A stretch of DNA of 64,000 bases, taken from assembly GCA_963821505.1 (NCBI GenBank), contig CAWGEH010000021.1, forward strand, positions 1 to 64,000, given 5' to 3'. The notes under the pieces are model-generated. The model made no database searches. It was not told where the DNA came from and saw nothing but the letters and a program-made list of their open reading frames with translations. Numbering within the stretch: the stretch's first letter is position 1; each line of letters starts with the position of its first letter. The DNA is from VAZQ01 sp963821505 (GTDB lineage Bacteria > Pseudomonadota > Alphaproteobacteria > Rhizobiales > Xanthobacteraceae). Positions 53,887 through 63,031 of this stretch are shown piece by piece. Both the position numbers and the translations under genes were made by a program.

Positions 53887-54316
53887 ATGATTCACCACAG
53901 CGGGGGGCAGCGGACCTTCGCGGTCACTGGAGACCGGCGAGGAGGTTCTGACGTGCCTGCAGGACTTCGTCGACCGCGAACGCGTGTCAGCGGCGCAAAT
54001 CACCGCGATCGGGGCATTGAGCGACGTCGTACTCCTGTACTTCGACTGGGAAAGGAAGAGCTACATGAAAATTCCGGTCCGCAAGCAGGTCGAAGTCGCA
54101 TCCCTCATCGGTGACGTCGCGGAAGCGCCGTCGCGCGGGCCCGCCCTGCACATCCATCTGGTCGTCGGCAGGCGCGACGGCTCGGCCATGGCGGGACACC
54201 TGGGCGAGGCGCATGTCCGCCCGACCTTGGAAATCATCCTGACCGAAAGCCCGGCGCATCTGCGCAAGGTCAAGGATCCGGAGACGGGCCTGGCGCTCAT
54301 TCGTCCGGCCGCGTGA
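53887..54316 (+). pseudogene. PPC/DUF296-domain protein gene, frameshifted near the start
   Basis: PPC-domain proteins are small trimeric proteins of about 140 residues, some DNA-binding. From ATG 53887 the frame reads MIHHSGGQRTFAV, then an extra base near 53925-53926 shifts it. Removing that base continues as LETGEEVLTCLQDFV and into SAAQITAIGALSDVVLLYFD, the family core, with HIHLVVGRRDGS later. The span is 3 times 143 plus one base. Without the correction only a truncated product from GTG 53984 could be made. Confidence 0.75.
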
Positions 54317-54340
54317 TCGGGCAATGGAGTTGCGGTCGGG

Positions 54341-54613
54341 TCAATCGCAGTCGCGGCAGATTTTCAGTTTCCTGTCCACCTCCTGGTCCTCGGGACTTCT
54401 CGTTCCCAGGTTCTGCTCGACGGCCGGCGGCAGATCGTTCGGCCGCGGTTGCCGGTGGCCGATCGGCGCCTCCCGGCCGCCGCCGGCCTGCCCCGTGGTC
54501 GGGGTATCGGCCACGGGAGGTTTCGACCATTGATCCGCTTTGTTCTGCGCCATGGCGGGCCCCGCCACGGCGGCGGCTGCGATGACGGCATAACTCGCTT
54601 TGAGTAGACGCAT
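54341..54613 (-). CDS. Small secreted hypothetical protein
   Basis: A 90-residue protein with a clear signal peptide (MRLLKASYAVIAAAAVAGPAMA). The mature part is proline-rich and ends with a cysteine pair in LKICRDCD. AAGGACGG lies before the ATG at 54613. No known family is recognised. The gene ends only about 25 bases from the convergent PPC-domain gene. Confidence 0.65.
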   Translation of the reverse strand: MRLLKASYAVIAAAAVAGPAMAQNKADQWSKPPVADTPTTGQAGGGREAPIGHRQPRPNDLPPAVEQNLGTRSPEDQEVDRKLKICRDCD

Positions 54614-54832
54614 GGCACCGTCCTTGATGGTGAATTTCAGTTCCAACGTTCGCGTTCACCGGGCAGTTCCCTTGTCAGTCAGCGCGCCAGTTCTCTCCGG
54701 ATGGCGCATGCCGCGCCCGCGGTGCCGGCATGCCGCGGGCGCCGGCCGGTGAAAAGCGTTGGCAATGGAAGCGTCCGACCGCACTATATCGCCGGGACAT
54801 ATCGTCGGGACGTCTGCGCCCGAAGGGCTGGC

Positions 54833-55234
54833 ATGATCGAGCTGTCGAAGTTGAAGCCCGGACTGAAGGGATCAGCGGATTTGCTGGTCGGCGTCGAACA
54901 TACCGCGCCCCGCGTCGGCAGCGGATTGGTAGCTGTGCTGGCGACGCCGGTGATGATCAACGTGATCGAGGCGGCGGCGCTGGCGGCGGTCGAGCACCTC
55001 TTGCCCGCCGGCTACCAAAGCCTCGGCATCCGCCTCGACATACGCCACTTCGCGGCCACCCCGATCGGAATGCGCATACAGGCGATGGCCGAGCTCGTCC
55101 GGATCGATGGCCGCACGCTCTTCTTCCGCGTGGAGGCGCAGGACGAGAAGGAGCCCATCGGCGACGGGACGCACGAGCGTGTCGTGGTCAATGTCGCTCG
55201 CTTCGATCAACGCGTCCAAAAAAAGCTCAAATAG
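54833..55234 (+). CDS. FlK-like hotdog thioesterase family protein
   Basis: A 133-residue hotdog-fold protein, expected to hydrolyse an acyl-CoA or bind it. The segment ATPVMINVIEAAALAAVEHLL matches the long helix of fluoroacetyl-CoA-thioesterase-like proteins, with GIRLDIRHFAATPIGMRI as the next strands. The start gives MIELSKLKPGLKGSADLLVG, the usual beginning of the family. It converges with the pirin gene. Confidence 0.82.
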   Translation: MIELSKLKPGLKGSADLLVGVEHTAPRVGSGLVAVLATPVMINVIEAAALAAVEHLLPAGYQSLGIRLDIRHFAATPIGMRIQAMAELVRIDGRTLFFRVEAQDEKEPIGDGTHERVVVNVARFDQRVQKKLK

Positions 55235-55302
55235 ATTATCCAGGGCGACGGGACGCGCCGACGTTTTCCCGAACGGTTCCCGTCCAGACCCGCGGCAGCC
55301 GT

Positions 55303-56211
55303 TCATGGCTGCCGGATGAACGTTCCGTTGCGTAATTCGGCGACCGCTTGCTGCAGTTCGGCCTGGGTGTTCATCACGATCGGCCCATACCACGCGACCG
55401 GCTCCTCGATCGGCTTGCCGGAAACGAGCAGGAACCTGATGCCGTGCTCGCCGGCCTCGACGGTCACCTCGTCGCCGCTGTCGAACAGCACCAGCGATCG
55501 GTTGCCGGTCCGCTCCCGGACCAGAATATCGCCGTCGCCGGATGCCTTCTCGGTCAACACGCCCAGCGGCTGCGATGCGTCCCGGAAAATCCCCGACCCC
55601 TCGAAGACGTAGGCGAAGGCGTGCCGTTCGGTCTCGACCGGCAGAGTCTTGCGCCGGCCCGGTGGGACCCAGACGTCGAGATAGCGCGGATCGGCCGCGA
55701 CGCCGTCGACGGGACCACGCTGTCCCCAGAAGTCCCCGCAAATGACGCGAACGCGGGTCCCGTCGTCGTCGACGATCTCCGGAATCTCGATCGCCGGAAT
55801 GTCCTGATAGCGCGGCGCGGTCATCTTGAGCGACGAGGGCAGGTTCGCCCAAAGCTGGAAGCCGTGCATTCGGCCCTGCGGATCGCCTTGCGGCATCTCC
55901 TGGTGGAGAATCCCGCGCCCGGCCGTCATCCACTGCACGTCTCCGGCCCCGAGAGTCCCGCGGTTGCCCAGACTGTCGCCGTGGTCCACCGTTCCCTTGA
56001 GGACATAGGTGATGGTCTCGATGCCGCGGTGGGGATGCCAGGGAAATCCGGCGCGGTAGTCGTCAGGGCGATCGTTGCGGAAATCGTCCAGCAGCAGAAA
56101 CGGGTCGAACTCGCCGGTGTCGCCGAAGCCGAAGGCCCGGCGCAACTTCACTCCGGCGCCTTCCATGGTGGGCTGGGATTCGACGATCCGTTTTACCGGT
56201 CGAATGGACAT
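55303..56211 (-). CDS. Pirin family protein
   Basis: A 302-residue bicupin. The metal ligands H59 and H61 (WHPHRG), H102 and E104 (LHQEM) are all present, so the N-terminal cupin can hold iron. Bacterial pirins act as quercetin dioxygenases or as redox regulators of enzymes. The length and the start MSIRPVKRIVESQPT fit the family well. It stands alone. Confidence 0.9.
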   Translation of the reverse strand: MSIRPVKRIVESQPTMEGAGVKLRRAFGFGDTGEFDPFLLLDDFRNDRPDDYRAGFPWHPHRGIETITYVLKGTVDHGDSLGNRGTLGAGDVQWMTAGRGILHQEMPQGDPQGRMHGFQLWANLPSSLKMTAPRYQDIPAIEIPEIVDDDGTRVRVICGDFWGQRGPVDGVAADPRYLDVWVPPGRRKTLPVETERHAFAYVFEGSGIFRDASQPLGVLTEKASGDGDILVRERTGNRSLVLFDSGDEVTVEAGEHGIRFLLVSGKPIEEPVAWYGPIVMNTQAELQQAVAELRNGTFIRQP

Positions 56212-56675
56212 GGGACCTCACGGGTTCTCGCTGATGTCGGTACCGTATGTAGGTAGCAAACGGCCGAACGTCGATACCGAGGCCGGCATCCTGGAAACAG
56301 GGCGCGCCGCGGGAGGCGGGGCGAGTTCGATCGCCTCGACTTTCGAATGTCATGATGATTTGCCCGGGCGGCCCGGAGCGGCTCACCGCTGGATCGAGAC
56401 GCCAGCTCAGGGCGATCCCCAGGAAGGCTACCAGGCCGCTCCAAGCAGCCCGGGCCTAGGTCGCCAGGCTAGGCCGTCGCGGCGAGCCTGTTCGCGACCC
56501 GAGCGACGTCAATTCCGCCTTCCCCCCCTGGCCCCGCCGCGCGGGGCGCAGCGAAACGTGATGAAAAGTGCCATCTTGCCAAACGACATCGAGACGTCGA
56601 TGGCAGGGTTCGGCGTGCCAGCAATCACATGGCTCAATGGGCCCCGGGGGCATCCGGCCGCTACCCTTTGAGCTA
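56212..56675. other. Divergent intergenic region
   Basis: Between the leftward pirin gene and the rightward phosphorylase operon. No supported gene; open frames here are of shadow type. It should contain the promoter of the three-gene operon, but I cannot point to a clear one. Confidence 0.35.
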
Positions 56676-58238
56676 ATGCATGGGTTCTACGACATGAATG
56701 CCGCCGAAGCCTCGCGTCCACAGCTGAAGATCCGCCGGGTCAATCTGGACACGGGCCGCGAAAACGTGGCCGTGATCTCGCGCCGCTCAAAGGCCCTGCG
56801 GCCCGAAGTATTTCGTGGTTTCAGCCGTATCGAAGTCCGTCGAAATTCCAAAATTCTGCTGGCAACCCTGCTTATTACGGATGATGACGCTCTGATCGGC
56901 CCCGATGATCTCGGCCTTGCCGAGCCGGCGTTTCGCCAATTCGGCGAGCCGGTTGATGCTTTGGTCACGGTCACGCCTGCGTCGCCCCCGAACAGCCTTG
57001 ATGCCGTTCGCACCAAAATCCAGGGTCGTACATTGAGCGCGCCGGAAATCACCGCAATCGTGGCGGACCTCACGAATTATCGCTACTCCGACATGGAGAT
57101 CGCGGCGTTTCTCATCAGTTCCGCCAGTTTCATGACGAGCGACGAGCTTCTCGCCCTTACCCGCGCGATGGCTCAAGCCGGAACTCAACTCACCTGGGAT
57201 AAGCCGATCATCGTCGACAAGCATTGCATCGGTGGAATTCCGGGCAATCGCACGTCAATGATCGTGGTTCCGATCGTAGCGGCGCATGGACTCACGATTC
57301 CCAAGACCTCGTCGCGCGCCATTACTTCCCCGGCCGGGACCGCGGACACGATGGAGGTGCTGGCGCGAGTCGATCTTGGAGTCGACGAGATGAAGGACGT
57401 CGTCACGGCGTGTCACGGCTGCCTGGTTTGGGGCGGGCACGTGAACCTGTCGCCGGCTGATGACATTCTCATTTCGGTGGAGCGGCCGCTCAGCCTCGAC
57501 ACGCGCGAGCAGATGGTCGCCTCGATCATGTCGAAAAAACTGGCGGCGGGCTCCACCCATCTGCTGATCGATCTTCCGGTTGGCCCGGCAGCCAAACTCA
57601 CGAATGCGATGGAGGCGATGCGGCTGCGAAAGTTGTTCGAGTTCGTCGGCGATCACTTCGGCATATCGGTAGAAGTGGTCACGACCGACGGCCGCCAGCC
57701 GATCGGAAGAGGCATCGGCCCGGTGCTCGAAGCCCAGGATGTGATGGCGGTGCTGTCCAATGATCCCGCGGGGCCGCCGGACTTGCGCGAAAAGTCTTTG
57801 CGGCTTGCCGCTCAGCTGCTCGAATATGACCCGCAGTTGCGAGGTGGAACAGGTTACGCATGCGCCCGCGAGCTGCTCGATAGCGGCGCTGCCCTCAGGC
57901 AGATGCAACAGATCATGGAGGCGCAAGGGCCTTCGATCTGCAGAACCGATCTTGGAACTCTGACTGCCGATGTGCCGGCACCGAACGATGGCACCGTCTC
58001 CGGCATCGATTGTCTGCGCCTGAACCGCCTCGCGCGGACAGCCGGAGCGCCGATCGACAAGGGTGCAGGCATCAAGGTCTTCAAGAAGATCGGCGATCGC
58101 GTCGAGAGGGGCGAAGCTCTCTATCGCATCTATGCCTTCGATCAATCGGAATATGATCTCGCGGTGGCAGCCACCAAGACCAATGCTGGCTACGTGATCG
58201 ACGGCCCGCGATCGCTCCCCAGCGAGACGACGTCGTGA
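56676..58238 (+). CDS. Thymidine phosphorylase/AMP phosphorylase family protein, archaeal-type
   Basis: About 520 residues. An N-terminal domain (LKIRRVNLDTGRENVAVI) precedes the phosphorylase body. The motif DKHCIGGIPGNRTSMIVVP is of the kind seen in archaeal AMP phosphorylases, unlike KHSTGG of DeoA; SPAGTADTMEVLA and the C-terminal VFKKIGDRVERGEALYRI are also present. AMP phosphorylase cleaves NMPs with phosphate to ribose 1,5-bisphosphate and base. The start could also be ATG at 56694. It overlaps the next gene by GTGA. Confidence 0.85.
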   Translation: MHGFYDMNAAEASRPQLKIRRVNLDTGRENVAVISRRSKALRPEVFRGFSRIEVRRNSKILLATLLITDDDALIGPDDLGLAEPAFRQFGEPVDALVTVTPASPPNSLDAVRTKIQGRTLSAPEITAIVADLTNYRYSDMEIAAFLISSASFMTSDELLALTRAMAQAGTQLTWDKPIIVDKHCIGGIPGNRTSMIVVPIVAAHGLTIPKTSSRAITSPAGTADTMEVLARVDLGVDEMKDVVTACHGCLVWGGHVNLSPADDILISVERPLSLDTREQMVASIMSKKLAAGSTHLLIDLPVGPAAKLTNAMEAMRLRKLFEFVGDHFGISVEVVTTDGRQPIGRGIGPVLEAQDVMAVLSNDPAGPPDLREKSLRLAAQLLEYDPQLRGGTGYACARELLDSGAALRQMQQIMEAQGPSICRTDLGTLTADVPAPNDGTVSGIDCLRLNRLARTAGAPIDKGAGIKVFKKIGDRVERGEALYRIYAFDQSEYDLAVAATKTNAGYVIDGPRSLPSETTS

Positions 58239-59155
58239 GAAACGGTTCCATCCAAAGCCCGCCGTCCTCCGCCAGTGATGCATCACGGCTCGCATCGCGG
58301 CTTGGCGTTGCAATGCATGAGATCGAATTGCATCGATTCCCTGATGGAGAATTGCGCGTGACGGTCGGCCCGGCGGCGCCGACGACGATCCTTTATGTCC
58401 CGCTCGATCGACCCAACGACAAGCTCATTGCAGTTCTGTTCGCTGCCGAAGCGTTACGGCGCAACGGTGCCGAGCGGCTCGTCCTGGTGGCGCCCTACCT
58501 CTGCTACATGCGCCAGGACACCGCCTTCCAGAAGGGTGAAGCAATCGGCCAGAAAGTCATCGGCCGGCTGCTCGCAGAAATTTTGGACCGGGTCATAACG
58601 GTCGATGCCCATCTCCATCGCACCACGGATATCCGAAGAATTTTTCCCGGCATTGAGGCCGACAACCTGTCGGCCGTGCCGGCAATCGCAGGCGCACTGC
58701 GCGTCGATAAACTGGATCTCAGCACGGTCGTGGTGGGCCCGGATGCGGAGTCCGAGCCGCGGGTGAGCGATCTTGCGGGCCGGCTCGGCGTAGCTCACGC
58801 GGTTGGGCGGAAAACCCGTCGCAGCGACCGTTCGGTCGAAGTCGAATTCGCCGACCCACAACTGTTTCCAGGCCGACCCGTCTTGTTGATCGATGATATT
58901 GTCTCGTCGGGGGGTACGCTGATTGCTTGCGCGAAGGCGGTCGTAGGAGCCGGCGCAACGGCCGTTGACGTCATCATTACTCATGCCCTGTTTTCGCCGC
59001 AGCTGACAGGTGAGCTTGTCCGCTCCGGCATTCGATCGATCCGTTCGACAAACAGCGTGCCGCATCCGACCAATGCGATCATCCTCGATGACGTATTGGT
59101 GGCCGCGTTGCGCAACGAGATAAATGACACAGACCTCCCGAAGAGAACGTCATGA
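58235..59155 (+). CDS. Ribose-phosphate pyrophosphokinase-like protein (PRPP synthetase family)
   Basis: A 306-residue phosphoribosyltransferase-fold protein. It has RFPDGELRV at 34-42, PYLCYMRQDTAFQKGE at 87-102, metal-site VDAHLHR at 123-129, and the PRPP loop LLIDDIVSSGGTL at 217-229. These cover the active site of PRPP synthetases, in a form closer to archaeal than to housekeeping bacterial Prs. It starts with GTG overlapping the upstream stop, and its stop overlaps the next ATG, so all three genes are translationally coupled. Confidence 0.85.
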   Translation: MRNGSIQSPPSSASDASRLASRLGVAMHEIELHRFPDGELRVTVGPAAPTTILYVPLDRPNDKLIAVLFAAEALRRNGAERLVLVAPYLCYMRQDTAFQKGEAIGQKVIGRLLAEILDRVITVDAHLHRTTDIRRIFPGIEADNLSAVPAIAGALRVDKLDLSTVVVGPDAESEPRVSDLAGRLGVAHAVGRKTRRSDRSVEVEFADPQLFPGRPVLLIDDIVSSGGTLIACAKAVVGAGATAVDVIITHALFSPQLTGELVRSGIRSIRSTNSVPHPTNAIILDDVLVAALRNEINDTDLPKRTS

Positions 59156-60750
59156 GCGTGGCAATTCGCTTTTGCGGGGCAGCGCGCACCGTGACAGGCT
59201 CCTGCTATCTGTTCCAAGCCCAATCCGGACGCTTGCTGGTGGACTGCGGCTTGTTTCAGGGACCAAAGACATTGAAGGCGCTGAACTATGGTGCCTTTCC
59301 ATTCCGGCCGGGGGACATCGATACCGTACTCTTGACCCATGCCCACATCGACCATAGCGGCTTGCTGCCGAAGCTGGTGCGCGAAGGCTTCCGTGGACGA
59401 ATCCTGGCTACGCGCGGCACTATCGATTTGTGCTCCTACCTGTTGCCCGATGCAGGAAGCATCCAGGAATCGGAGGTAGCTACCCTCAATCGACGCAATA
59501 CCGCGCGCGGGCGATCCGAGGTGAGCCCGATCTACACCCAAGCCGATGCTATCGCGTCGCTCGCTGCCTTCTCGCCGATCGGGTACGAGACATGGGTTGA
59601 CGTCATGCGAGGCGTTCGCGCCCGCTATTGGAACGCCGGCCATCTTCTCGGCTCTGCCTCCATCGAACTCGAGTTCGTCGGCGAGGGCTCATCCGCGCAG
59701 CCTTTGCGGGTACTCGCCTCTGGCGATATCGGTCCTGACGCCAAGCTGCTGCAACCCGATCCGGAGGCCCCGACAGGATTCGACTATGTCATTTCTAAAT
59801 CGACCTACGGTGATATCGACCGCCCACCGACGACTTCGCTCGCGCGACGCCAACGTCTGGCCGCCGAGGTTCGCGACGCCGCCGTCGCCAATGGTGCGTT
59901 GCTCATTCCGGCCTTCGCCGTCGAACGCACACAGGAATTGATGGTCGATCTCATTGACCTGATGGAACGCGGTGATGTGCCCGCGGCGCCGATCTTTCTG
60001 GATTCCCCGCTCGCGATCCGCGCCACCGAAGTATTTAGACGACATTCGGCGAGCCTCGATCCCGACATCGATCTTGCTGGCCTGCTGAGTTCCCCGCATC
60101 TGCGCTTCAGCGAGACGGTCGATGAAAGCAAGTCGATCGCGAAGCTCACCGGCTTTCACATTATCATTGCAGCGAGCGGCATGTGTGACGCCGGGCGCAT
60201 CCGGCATCATCTAAAACGCTGGCTCTGGAACAGGAGCGGCACGGTACTTCTGGTGGGTTTCCAGGCGCACGGTACGCTTGGGCGGTTTCTTGAAGACGGC
60301 GCCAAAGCCGTGCGTATCCAGGGCGAGGAGATCAAGGTTGCCGCCCGCATCCGCCGTATCGACGAATACTCGGGACATGCCGACGGGCCTGAAATAGCGC
60401 GGTGGATCGCGGCGCGCCGCCCCGTGCACAGGGGCGTTTTCCTGGTTCACGGTGAAGAGCCGGCGCTCTCGGGACTATCGGACCGCATCGCCGAGCGGAC
60501 CATCCCCTCTGCTCAGATCTTCCGCCCCATCTTGGATGACATTTACGAGCTTACTACATCCGCTCCCACGCCTATTGACGTTACGCATCGCCGCCGGCTG
60601 GCGCCCGAGGCGGTGGTTGCCCTTGATTGGCATAACGATATGTCGAGGCTCATTCTCGATATCAATGATCGCATTGAGGCGGCGGCCGACGATCGCCGGC
60701 GAGGCGTCATAGTCCGGAGATTGCGGCGCGCGCTCGAAGAGGAGGACTAG
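59152..60750 (+). CDS. MBL-fold beta-CASP nuclease-like protein
   Basis: A 532-residue RNA-processing-type metallo-beta-lactamase. The zinc motif HAHIDH is at 63-68, with further ligands in WNAGHLLGS and SGDIGPDA. The beta-CASP part has SKSTYGD, AASGMCDAGRIRHHL and EYSGHADG. The Zn-dependent RMMBL domain follows. It probably cuts RNA. Being coupled to a phosphorylase and a PRPP-type enzyme, it could feed nucleotides into salvage (inference). Confidence 0.88.
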   Translation: MSVAIRFCGAARTVTGSCYLFQAQSGRLLVDCGLFQGPKTLKALNYGAFPFRPGDIDTVLLTHAHIDHSGLLPKLVREGFRGRILATRGTIDLCSYLLPDAGSIQESEVATLNRRNTARGRSEVSPIYTQADAIASLAAFSPIGYETWVDVMRGVRARYWNAGHLLGSASIELEFVGEGSSAQPLRVLASGDIGPDAKLLQPDPEAPTGFDYVISKSTYGDIDRPPTTSLARRQRLAAEVRDAAVANGALLIPAFAVERTQELMVDLIDLMERGDVPAAPIFLDSPLAIRATEVFRRHSASLDPDIDLAGLLSSPHLRFSETVDESKSIAKLTGFHIIIAASGMCDAGRIRHHLKRWLWNRSGTVLLVGFQAHGTLGRFLEDGAKAVRIQGEEIKVAARIRRIDEYSGHADGPEIARWIAARRPVHRGVFLVHGEEPALSGLSDRIAERTIPSAQIFRPILDDIYELTTSAPTPIDVTHRRRLAPEAVVALDWHNDMSRLILDINDRIEAAADDRRRGVIVRRLRRALEEED

Positions 60751-60887
60751 TGTGTTGATGAGCGCGTGACGGCACGTGGCCCTGCGAACACGAGGCGCCA
60801 AACCTGGGCGTGCACCAACACACCGTCAGCGGGAGCAAAAAGGGCAAAGAAAGCTTCCGGGCAATTTGCTGGCAATATTGGTTTTGT

Positions 60888-60964
60888 TGGTAGCGGGGGC
60901 CAGGATCGAACTGGCGACCTACGGATTATGATTCCGCCGCTCTAACCATCTGAGCTACCCCGCC
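60888..60964 (-). tRNA. Elongator tRNA-Met (anticodon CAT)
   Basis: A 77-base cloverleaf with the CCA end encoded. The acceptor stem is GGCGGGG with CCCCGCT (G-U closing pair), the D-stem GCTC/GAGC, the anticodon stem GCGGA/TCCGT around ATCATAA, and the T-stem GCCAG/CTGGC with TTCGATC. Anticodon CAT sits at 60928-60930 on the complement. The acceptor resembles alphaproteobacterial elongator Met tRNAs and not initiator or Ile2 types. Confidence 0.93.
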
Positions 60965-61517
60965 GCAAATCAATTCACTCGGCCAACTCGAAGCCGATTC
61001 TGGTGGCCCGATTGGCACCGCAGACTTCCGCCCCCGATGGATCGGGGGCCGTGCAAAAAGCGTCGCGTCGCGCAGCGACACATAGGGGATCTTGGTCCGC
61101 TTTCCAAGCGCGAGAAACGAAAGCCCGCCCTCCCCCTTTTTGCCCGGTGCGGCTCGCAGCGATCCAATTCATCGCCTGCGAGGGGCGATGCTTTCGCAAG
61201 CCCAAACTGCCGCCACGGCGAATGCGGGTTCCTCATACCCCCGAAAGCGCGCCCGTGAACCTGCCCGTCCGCTCGCGCCGAAAGCCTGTCTCATCGACGT
61301 CATCGCAGCGCATCACAATCGGTCGCTTGCGTTTGCAACCAAGCGTAGTGGCCATCGGCGTCCTGCGAACCAGGCGGGGGGCCGCCGAGCGCCCCGCCGC
61401 GCGAAAAGGATGGCTCGGGGATCTAACAACAGCCAATAAATGTGATAATGTTCCATTGGGCCCAAGTGCAGGTTCGGCACCCTGAGGGGCCGTCGGGCCG
61501 GAATGGGGGTGCGATCA
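60965..61517. other. Gene-free stretch upstream of the binding-protein gene
   Basis: No supported gene in 550 bases. A hairpin GCCCCCGAT-GG-ATCGGGGGC lies at 61030-61049, followed by a few A bases. Open frames on both strands lack ribosome-binding sites and show no family features. I looked for a copy of the tRNA end that would mark an integration site and found none. Confidence 0.4.
61030..61049. terminator. GC-rich hairpin, possible terminator
   Basis: A near-perfect palindrome, GCCCCCGATGGATCGGGGGC. On the plus strand it is followed by GTGCAAAAAG, without a T run. It could end transcripts from either side; its role is unclear. Confidence 0.35.
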
Positions 61518-62732
61518 ATGGGTAGGTTATCCGTCGTCGTCAGCTTCGCTACGGCTGCGGCAATGGCCGGCTCCATCCCCGCAGCGGCCCAAATTTCCGA
61601 CGACGTCGTCAAGATCGGCGTGCTCTCCGACATGAGCAGCCTCTACTCCGACTCCACCGGTACCGGCTCGCTTATCGCCGCCCACATGGCGGCCGCCGAT
61701 TTCAACTATAAGGTGAAAGGCAAGGCGATCGAGGTGGTCGGAGCCGACCATCAGAACAAACCGGACCTCGGATCGAGCATCGCGCGCGAGTGGTACGACA
61801 CCGGCAAGGTCGACGTCATCGTGGATGTCCCGACCTCGTCGGTGGCGCTCGCCGTTCAACGAATCACGAGAGACAAGGATCGCGTGCTCCTGATGTCCGG
61901 CGCCGCCGCCTCCGATCTGACGGGGCCGGCCTGTTCCCCCAACGGCATTCACTGGACCTACGATACCTATGCGCTCGGCAAGGTTGCGGGCCAGGCAATG
62001 GTCGCGCGCGGAGAAGACACTTGGTTCTTCATCACGGTCGATTACGTGTTCGGGCATGCGCTGGAGCGCGACACCGCGAGTGTCGTCAGGGCCAGCGGCG
62101 GGCAAGTCCTCGGCGCGGTCCGCGCGCCGATCAACACGCAGGACTTTTCTTCGTACCTGCTGCAGGCGCAAGCCTCCAAGGCCAAGGTCATTGGACTTGC
62201 AAACACGGGCGGCGACATGCAGAACGCCATCAAGCAGGCGTCGGAGTTCGGGTTGCAGAAAGGCGGCCAGAAGCTGGCGGCCCTCCTGTTCGACGTCACC
62301 GATGCCCGTAGCCTCGGCCTGCAGGCGGCGCAGAACATGATCGTCACCGCCGGCTTCTATTGGGACATGAACGAGGAGACTCGCGCATTCTCCCACCGCT
62401 TCATGCAAAAGGCCAAGCACATGCCGACCATGTTCCAGGCCGGCGTCTATTCGGCGGTGATGCACTATCTCAACGCGATCGATGCGACCGGCACCGATGC
62501 GGCCAGGACCGTAGTGGCCAAAATGAAGGCTACGCCGGTCAACGATTTCTTCGCCAAGAATGGCCGGATCCGCGAGGACGGCCGTATGGTGCATGACATG
62601 TATCTGATGCAGTTGAAGTCGCCGGCCGAATCGACGGGACCGTGGGATGTCTACAAGCTGCTCGCCACCATTGCGGGCGACCAGGCGTTCCGGCCGCTGG
62701 GAGCGGGCGGCTGCCCGCTGGTAAAGGGATAG
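61518..62732 (+). CDS. ABC transporter substrate-binding protein, family 5 (LIV/amide type)
   Basis: A 404-residue periplasmic protein. Signal peptide MGRLSVVVSFATAAAMAGSI, cleavage near AAAQ, then VVKIGVLSDMSSLYSDSTG, the ligand loop of this class. The later DYVFGHALERDTASVV and ANTGGDMQNAIKQA segments are typical of relatives seen in methylotrophs and aromatic degraders. There are no permease or ATPase genes next to it, so it is either an orphan or a sensor/chemoreceptor partner. Confidence 0.88.
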   Translation: MGRLSVVVSFATAAAMAGSIPAAAQISDDVVKIGVLSDMSSLYSDSTGTGSLIAAHMAAADFNYKVKGKAIEVVGADHQNKPDLGSSIAREWYDTGKVDVIVDVPTSSVALAVQRITRDKDRVLLMSGAAASDLTGPACSPNGIHWTYDTYALGKVAGQAMVARGEDTWFFITVDYVFGHALERDTASVVRASGGQVLGAVRAPINTQDFSSYLLQAQASKAKVIGLANTGGDMQNAIKQASEFGLQKGGQKLAALLFDVTDARSLGLQAAQNMIVTAGFYWDMNEETRAFSHRFMQKAKHMPTMFQAGVYSAVMHYLNAIDATGTDAARTVVAKMKATPVNDFFAKNGRIREDGRMVHDMYLMQLKSPAESTGPWDVYKLLATIAGDQAFRPLGAGGCPLVKG

Positions 62733-63031
62733 AACGGGGCAGAGGAGCGCGTGCTCGGCGGCCACTGTGGCAGGTCCGGTTGGCTTCAACCAAGACATGC
62801 AGCGGGATTGTCAGGCACGCCGCGAAGTCGTGGGCGGAACGGCTCGAAAATGCTAGGCGACGACACCAGGCACAGCCGACAGGGCTTTCTCGCGGCGGCT
62901 TTTGCGCGTCATGCGAGGAGCGCCGCCGAACCTGGTCTTGCTTCGAACCGAGGGAGGCGACCGCGAGGAAAAGCCAGTTTCAATGGCGGGAAAAAGTTCG
63001 ACGGCGATAAGCAACCGGACTTTGTTGCCCC

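Noticed and set aside
61003..61485. 160-codon plus-strand open frame right of the tRNA
   Set aside because: No ribosome-binding site, no hydrophobic core pattern, and overlapping frames on both strands look equally random.
60888..61517. tRNA-Met as integration site of a genomic island
   Set aside because: I found no direct repeat of the tRNA 3' end, integrase gene or phage gene in the window.
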